10,325 nt of DNA from Minisyncoccota bacterium (GTDB lineage Bacteria > Patescibacteriota > Minisyncoccia > Minisyncoccales > UBA5738), in assembly GCA_025453415.1 (NCBI GenBank), contig JALOQL010000033.1:1-10325 (forward strand). Reading direction: 5' to 3'. This document shows positions 6,742 through 10,325 of the stretch, piece after piece (position 1 is the first letter of the stretch; each line of letters opens with the position of its first letter). The notes beneath the pieces were generated by a model. That model was not told where the DNA came from and did no database searches. It was given only the letters and a program-made list of their open reading frames with translations. A program made the translations under genes and the position numbers.

Positions 6742-7263
6742 ATGTCTGATAAGGTCAACCTTCGCCAAATTGATTTCGATACTGGGTTCAGCGTTTTGGA
6801 AATGACCATTGTCATGGGTCTGCTGGCGCTGGTTGGCGCTCTCGGTTTAGCGATGACCATGGATAGCATGCGCGGCGGCGCGTTTCGCAACAGCCGCGAT
6901 TCGGCTTTGAGCGCGTTGCAGCGCGCCCGCAGTCTTTCTTTGAACAGCATCTGCCAGGGTACGGCTTGCGTTGATGGGAAATCCCATGGCGTGTATTTTT
7001 CTCCCGCGGCCAGGGGCGTCGTGATATTTCAGATTACTCAAGGATTGATTGATTACAGTCAGTGCGATATGCCGGTGAATGAATTTGTTGAGTTCGACAG
7101 TGGTACGGTGGTCGCGGGCGCGACAACGACGATAATCTTTAACCGGCTGGACGGCACGCTTGCCGGGGGCGCAACTTCCACAAGCGTTACCCTGACCGAT
7201 GATGCGGGAAGGAATTCGACGATCGAAGTTAATTTCGAAGGCCGGATCGATTGGGCAAATTAG
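6742..7263 (+). CDS. GspH/FimT-like minor prepilin
   Basis: A prepilin of 173 aa. The class III signal peptide is 15 residues (MSDKVNLRQIDFDTG) followed by FSVLEMTIVMGLLALVGA: G at -1, F at +1 and E at +5, as prepilin peptidase needs. After the helix, SALQRARSLSLNS and GVYFSPAARGVVIF resemble the GspH/FimT pattern of an ARS-type helix and a beta-sheet domain. Cysteines at 71, 76 and 108 could form a disulfide. In type II secretion and type IV pilus systems this subunit joins the priming/tip complex with I-, J- and K-type minor pilins, which here follow in that order. The ATG at 6742 is preferred because it gives a proper leader and has GGGAGG at 6723-6728 (spacing somewhat long, 13). An in-frame ATG at 6685 would overlap pilC by 29 bases and lengthen the leader. 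It lies 28 bases after pilC, in the same operon. Confidence 0.85.
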   Translation: MSDKVNLRQIDFDTGFSVLEMTIVMGLLALVGALGLAMTMDSMRGGAFRNSRDSALSALQRARSLSLNSICQGTACVDGKSHGVYFSPAARGVVIFQITQGLIDYSQCDMPVNEFVEFDSGTVVAGATTTIIFNRLDGTLAGGATSTSVTLTDDAGRNSTIEVNFEGRIDWAN

Positions 7264-7296
7264 TAAATTTTTGATGATTTGCGGTAATTATAAAAC

Positions 7297-8304
7297 ATGA
7301 CTCAAGGCTGGCGTTTTAGGACATCGCAAAAAGGTTTTTCCGCGCTCGAGATTCTCATCGCGATGTTTTTGTTGGTCTTGACGCTGACTGCGGTGGTGGC
7401 ATTGTCTTTCGGCAGCCAAACGATGATTGCCGACAGCCGCAGCAATAATGAGGCGTTAGACATCGCTAAGGGGTTGCTGGAAAAATCCCAGGCCGACAGC
7501 CGCAAAGATTTTAATCTGGTAAACCCGGTCGGGCAAGTTTCAGATGCCGACGGTTTCACGTATCGGGTTGATGTGGAGCAGACGGACTATTTTGCGAAAT
7601 TGATTACCGCCGTCGTGGAATTTCCGGAGGATACCGTCCGGTATGGCGCAACCGCGTTATCGGTGTTGGTAACTAATTACAATAATGCCGTGGGCGGCGA
7701 TACGGGGAGTTCGGTCATGCTGCCGGACGCGGCCCATTGGACGGATCCGGAACAAAAAAATACATTTTCTAACTTTTCGTCCTTAACCGGAGTGGCTGAT
7801 AATTATCCGATCACCGATGTCGACGCTTACCGAGGCAAGCTTTATGTGACCGTGGGAAAGACTTCGGCGACAACAACTCCGACATTTTTCGTTTTTAATA
7901 TAAATGTCAACAATCCGGACGATCCCAAATTGGAAGCGCTCGGTAATCTCGATAACGATCCGACCCGTTTGACCGGGTTGAACGCCGTGGCAGTTGCGCA
8001 GGATCCGTCAACGGGGATTGCTTATGCGTATGTTGCCAGCGCCAGCAACGTCAACAAACAGTTGCAGATCATTGATGTCAGCGCGAACCCTCCTCAACTC
8101 GTCAAAAGCGTTGAGGCGACCGGCCACGCGCACGGCAACAGTATTTTTTATAAAAATGGCTATATCTTTCTGGGATTGAAGGCGGCAAGTAGTACTCCGG
8201 AATTCAGTATCATCGACGTGCGCAAGCCGTTATTGGCCGGCGAAGTCGGCCATTGGCCGGTTACTGGCGGGTTGGGGCACGATATAAACAATATTTATGT
8301 ATAG
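7297..8304 (+). CDS. GspI/PilV-like minor prepilin with C-terminal LVIVD beta-propeller, cut by an in-frame TAG
   Basis: The protein starts with a 13-residue leader MTQGWRFRTSQKG and the prepilin helix FSALEILIAMFLLVLTLT (E at +5). The next stretch, NEALDIAKGLLEKSQAD, resembles the GspI/PilV helix. From about residue 165 a different domain begins: LVIVD-like repeats of 40-60 residues of the form 'V..Y.G..YV...I.DVS.P..P..VG' (for example QLQIIDVSANPPQLVKSV and FSIIDVRKPLLAGEVG). The reading frame meets TAG at 8302-8304 inside the fourth repeat and then continues in the same frame as the fourth to seventh repeats up to 8859, so this 335-aa product is the first part of what was, or still is, a 520-residue protein. 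As a tip-complex subunit it would expose the propeller at the pilus end. TAATTA six bases before the ATG could be an internal -10, but there is no good -35. It may be a nonsense mutation, an assembly error or recoding. Confidence 0.8.
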   Translation: MTQGWRFRTSQKGFSALEILIAMFLLVLTLTAVVALSFGSQTMIADSRSNNEALDIAKGLLEKSQADSRKDFNLVNPVGQVSDADGFTYRVDVEQTDYFAKLITAVVEFPEDTVRYGATALSVLVTNYNNAVGGDTGSSVMLPDAAHWTDPEQKNTFSNFSSLTGVADNYPITDVDAYRGKLYVTVGKTSATTTPTFFVFNINVNNPDDPKLEALGNLDNDPTRLTGLNAVAVAQDPSTGIAYAYVASASNVNKQLQIIDVSANPPQLVKSVEATGHAHGNSIFYKNGYIFLGLKAASSTPEFSIIDVRKPLLAGEVGHWPVTGGLGHDINNIYV

Positions 8305-8319
8305 GGGAATTATGCGTAT

Positions 8320-8859
8320 TTGGCGACTGCCGATGACCGCAATCTGATTATTTTGGATATCAGCAACGCGTCTTTTCCGGTTGAAGTCGGTAATTTTAAT
8401 ATGCAAGCGGCTGACGGCAGCGATAACCACGGCAAAAGCCTGGCGATGGTGGGCGATTCGCTTTATCTTGGCAGGACGAAAGTTGTCGCGGGTATCGACG
8501 GTGCCAAATTTTATGTTTTGGACGCGACCGATCCGGCGACTGCGATTTTGCCGATATTGGGTTCTTACTCCGGTTCGGCTAAAAGCGTGGATGGCGTTAT
8601 TGTTCGCGGCAAATCCGAGCCTGATATGTCAGCGTCTTTGCCGGCCTTGGCGTTCGTTCTAACGCCGGAGGAATTAAAAGTTCTCGATATTTCCGATTCA
8701 ACCACCATCGGACAATCGGGGGCGATGCCGTTGGCCTCGGGAACTTATGGCAGCCCGATTTATGAACCGGTTTTTGATGGTGAAGGTAATTATTTGTTTA
8801 TTGGTTCGACCGACATTCTAAAAAACGGCTATCTTTCCATAATAGTACCTCGTCCATGA
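8320..8859 (+). CDS. C-terminal fragment of the propeller minor pilin (LVIVD repeats 4-7)
   Basis: This is the continuation, in the same frame, of the prepilin gene that stops at 8304. Directly after the TAG the codons read GNYAYLATADDRNLIILDIS, a standard LVIVD repeat that joins smoothly to DINNIYV before the stop. Three more repeats follow (GKSLAMVGDSLYLG with FYVLDATDP; the stretch with LKVLDISDSTT; and YLFIGSTDILKNGYLSIIVPRP at the C-terminus). It has no signal peptide or prepilin leader, so on its own it would stay in the cytosol and could not form a whole propeller. A TTG at 8320 with AGGGGAA at 8303-8309 upstream could allow re-initiation after the TAG, but there is no sign that an independent protein is intended. 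The coordinate start is this TTG; the homologous sequence begins at 8305. Its TGA overlaps the next ATG (ATGA, 8856-8859). Confidence 0.65.
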   Translation: MATADDRNLIILDISNASFPVEVGNFNMQAADGSDNHGKSLAMVGDSLYLGRTKVVAGIDGAKFYVLDATDPATAILPILGSYSGSAKSVDGVIVRGKSEPDMSASLPALAFVLTPEELKVLDISDSTTIGQSGAMPLASGTYGSPIYEPVFDGEGNYLFIGSTDILKNGYLSIIVPRP

Positions 8860-9338
8860 AAAATACGAAGCGGCAATCGGGGTTCACGTTGATTGAGGCA
8901 ACAGTTTATCTGGCGCTTTTCGGCGTGATTTTTTCCGGGATTATCGCGGCAGCTTATCTCATACTGGAAACCAGCGGGAAGAACCATGCTCGGGCGATGA
9001 TGCAGGAGGAAGGTGAATTCCTGATGGCAAAGATAAATTTGGCGGTTTCCTGTTCCAAAAGCAGCCATATTAACGATCCGCAGACGTTGATGGTCACTGC
9101 GTGGGACGGCGCTACTTCAACGATCGCCGCCGCCGGAGGTAATTTGGTGCGTATCGTTGGTGCGCACGGCGCCGAGTTGAATAACGGCAATACCTTGGTC
9201 GATAGCCTGTCCTTTGCGGTTGTCGGTTCCGAAAACGGTGTCGCCGGTATCGAATATCGTTTTGATCTGGTGAGCCGATCTCCTGGCGGCGCGAACCTGA
9301 TTTCAAGATTCGGTTCGACTGCTTATATTCGCAAATAG
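8856..9338 (+). CDS. GspJ/PilW-like minor prepilin
   Basis: A 160-aa prepilin with a nine-residue basic leader (MKNTKRQSG) and the helix FTLIEATVYLALFGVIFSGIIAA: G at -1, F at +1, E at +5. The following AMMQEEGEFLMAKINLAVS is similar in position and character to the amphipathic helix after the membrane segment in GspJ/PilW ('ER-L' region). The rest (about 65-160) is a small beta-rich domain with one Cys in the SCSKSS stretch. The start overlaps the preceding stop as ATGA, with no Shine-Dalgarno, so translation depends on ribosomes finishing the upstream reading frame. The TAG in the upstream gene may therefore lower or polarise its expression unless ribosomes restart. Its position between I-like and K-like genes supports the J role in a priming complex. 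Confidence 0.82.
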   Translation: MKNTKRQSGFTLIEATVYLALFGVIFSGIIAAAYLILETSGKNHARAMMQEEGEFLMAKINLAVSCSKSSHINDPQTLMVTAWDGATSTIAAAGGNLVRIVGAHGAELNNGNTLVDSLSFAVVGSENGVAGIEYRFDLVSRSPGGANLISRFGSTAYIRK

Positions 9339-9344
9339 CTTCAT

Positions 9345-9806
9345 ATGGGCAAAAATTTTTTCAATGAAGGCGACAAGGGGTATATAGCCTTATTGTCTTC
9401 GATCATAATTTCATTGGTCATGACGTGCTTGGCTTTTACCGCCGCTCGCGCCGGGTTTTATTCGCGCTTTGATTCGCTCAACGGCGAATACAAGCGAGTC
9501 AGCAAGGGATTGGCCGAGTCCTGTGTCAATCACGCCCTTTTGGAACTTTCACAAAATCCAAATTATCCCGGCGCAGAAACCGATTTTGTCGTCGGGTTCG
9601 GCCATTGCGATATCGCGCCAATATTTTTTGATCCGTCTTTCGGTTTTGATGCCGGTCATAAAAAAATCGCGGTCATAAATACCAATGCCGATTACAAGGG
9701 CTCCTATAGCAAATTGCAAGTCGATTTAGAAATCTATGACCCTCAATATGCGCTACCGGTCGGGGTTGAGCAAAATATAATCATCACTTCATGGCGGGAA
9801 AAATAA
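9345..9806 (+). CDS. GspK/PilX-like minor pilin without Glu5
   Basis: A 153-aa protein beginning MGKNFFNEGDKG, then YIALLSSIIISLVMTCLAF. The Gly before Tyr is the likely prepilin peptidase site, but the residue at +5 is Leu rather than Glu. GspK- and PilX-type subunits also lack this Glu and cap the tip because nothing needs to neutralise their N-terminus, which fits here. The next helix contains SKGLAESCVNHALLELSQNPNYPG, a 'AESC..ALL.L..NP.Y' pattern that I associate with PilX-like proteins of Patescibacteria. The globular part is short compared with GspK (about 300 aa), closer to PilX. Two further Cys (C57 region and GHC) may pair. The gene begins six bases after the J-like stop with no Shine-Dalgarno, so it is in the same operon. 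Confidence 0.78.
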   Translation: MGKNFFNEGDKGYIALLSSIIISLVMTCLAFTAARAGFYSRFDSLNGEYKRVSKGLAESCVNHALLELSQNPNYPGAETDFVVGFGHCDIAPIFFDPSFGFDAGHKKIAVINTNADYKGSYSKLQVDLEIYDPQYALPVGVEQNIIITSWREK

Positions 9807-9848
9807 CCGTCCAACGATTAATAATATAAAGGTCGAATGGTTAAAAAT

Positions 9849-9854
9849 TATAAT
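9849..9854 (+). promoter_or_regulatory. Possible -10 element for the major pilin gene
   Basis: A perfect TATAAT lies eight bases before the ATG at 9863, again close enough for a leaderless transcript. No recognisable -35 box occurs 15-19 bases upstream and there is no TG extension, and the surroundings are so AT-rich that a chance match is quite possible. A separate promoter here would let the fibre subunit be made in excess over the machinery genes. Confidence 0.35.
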
Positions 9855-9862
9855 TAAAAAAC

Positions 9863-10325
9863 ATGCAAAAAGAAAAAACAAAAAAATTAAATGGGTTCAC
9901 GCTCATTGAAATCTTGGTCGTTATCGGCTTGATAGCTCTTTTGGCCGCGATTGTTATTATTGCGGTAAATCCGGCTCGCCAGTTCGCCCAAGGCCGTAAC
10001 ACCCAGCGCACGGGAAATGTAAATACAATTTTGAACGCGATCGGCCAGAATATTGCTGACAATAAAGGAACCTTTGTTTGCGCGAGTGGCGCAATCCCAA
10101 TAGCGACGTCGGCCGTCCCAAACCCGATTACTTGCGGTGGGGCGACTCCTAACTGGAACACTTTTGGCGCGGCAGAGATCAATGCAACGTCAACGGCGGA
10201 TTTGGGATGCGTAACGCCGACTTATGTCCCCGCGTTGCCATTTGACCCAGGTGTTGCCGGAGCTGGCTGGACAAGTGAAGTTAACTACAATACCGGATAT
10301 TATGCCGTCATGGCTCAGAAATACT
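9863..10325 (+). CDS. Type IV pilin, probable major subunit (3' end outside window)
   Basis: The frame is open from ATG 9863 to the window end (154 codons). The leader MQKEKTKKLNG (11 residues, basic) is followed by FTLIEILVVIGLIALLAAI, with G-1, F+1 and E+5: a complete class III signal and N-terminal polymerisation helix. Immediately after it come the residues NPARQFAQGRNTQR and VNTILNAIGQNIADNKGTF, a pattern I know from Parcubacteria-type pilins. The globular part has Cys in TFVCASG, PITCGG and LGCVTP, likely disulfide-linked, and ends in the window at NTGYYAVMAQKY. It lies 56 bases after the minor pilin genes, with an A-rich leader and no Shine-Dalgarno, and possibly its own -10. The best E5-type consensus of all five pilins and its separate position suggest it is the main fibre subunit, but a further minor pilin is possible. 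Confidence 0.88.
   Translation, partial: MQKEKTKKLNGFTLIEILVVIGLIALLAAIVIIAVNPARQFAQGRNTQRTGNVNTILNAIGQNIADNKGTFVCASGAIPIATSAVPNPITCGGATPNWNTFGAAEINATSTADLGCVTPTYVPALPFDPGVAGAGWTSEVNYNTGYYAVMAQKY

Noticed and set aside
5498..8859. Reassignment of TGA to glycine as in Gracilibacteria
   Set aside because: TGA sits at the expected ends of pilB and of the propeller gene, each overlapping the next start codon, and no conserved glycine position in the genes is encoded by TGA.
9837..9857. A six-codon open frame (ATG to TAA) after AAAGG, just before the pilin gene
   Set aside because: Too short and AT-rich to distinguish from chance; there is no attenuator-like hairpin with it.
1..10325. CRISPR array, insertion sequence or tRNA genes
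   Set aside because: No regularly spaced direct repeats, no transposase frame, and no cloverleaf with T-arm and acceptor stem were found on either strand.

Overview
The window looks like a piece of a Patescibacteria (Candidate Phyla Radiation, probably Parcubacteria-like) genome. This is inferred from protein style: a short PilB without the usual N-terminal domain, a pilin with the NPARQFAQGRNTQR motif after its transmembrane segment (a pattern I associate with these lineages), a large Ig/PKD/DUF11 surface protein with a C-terminal membrane anchor, and weak or absent Shine-Dalgarno sequences. TGA, TAA and TAG all occur at natural gene ends, so the standard bacterial code is assumed.

Layout. 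(1) 1-511: 3' part of an Mrp/ApbC-type P-loop Fe-S cluster carrier. (2) 512-1359: a GC-rich stretch with no convincing protein gene, packed with long, mostly perfect stems. I read it as a candidate large structured RNA, perhaps unnamed, in the + sense. (3) 1360-1745: a perfect consensus promoter (TTGACA-17-TATAAT) driving a 116-aa helical orphan protein whose ATG lies at the predicted transcription start (leaderless). (4) 1746-2030: terminator-like hairpins, one resembling a dispersed palindromic repeat. (5) 2031-4157: a perfect extended -10 promoter, a 673-aa secreted, membrane-anchored multidomain surface protein, and an intrinsic terminator. (6) 4181-10325: a type IV pilus locus: pilB, pilC, four prepilin genes resembling GspH, GspI, GspJ and GspK in that order, then a major-type pilin running off the window end.

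How the pilus genes fit together. PilB powers pilin insertion through the inner-membrane platform PilC. In type II secretion and type IV pilus systems the H-I-J-K-type minor pilins form the priming tip complex, and the last gene would supply the fibre subunit. The I-type minor pilin carries a C-terminal domain of about seven LVIVD-like repeats, read as a beta-propeller, which would be displayed near the tip. That gene is split by an in-frame TAG in the fourth repeat. Prepilin peptidase, retraction ATPase and PilMNO genes are not in the window.

Points most worth a second look: the 0.7-kb structured intergenic element, the interrupted propeller-minor-pilin, and the repeated arrangement in which the -10 box sits 6-8 bases before the ATG.
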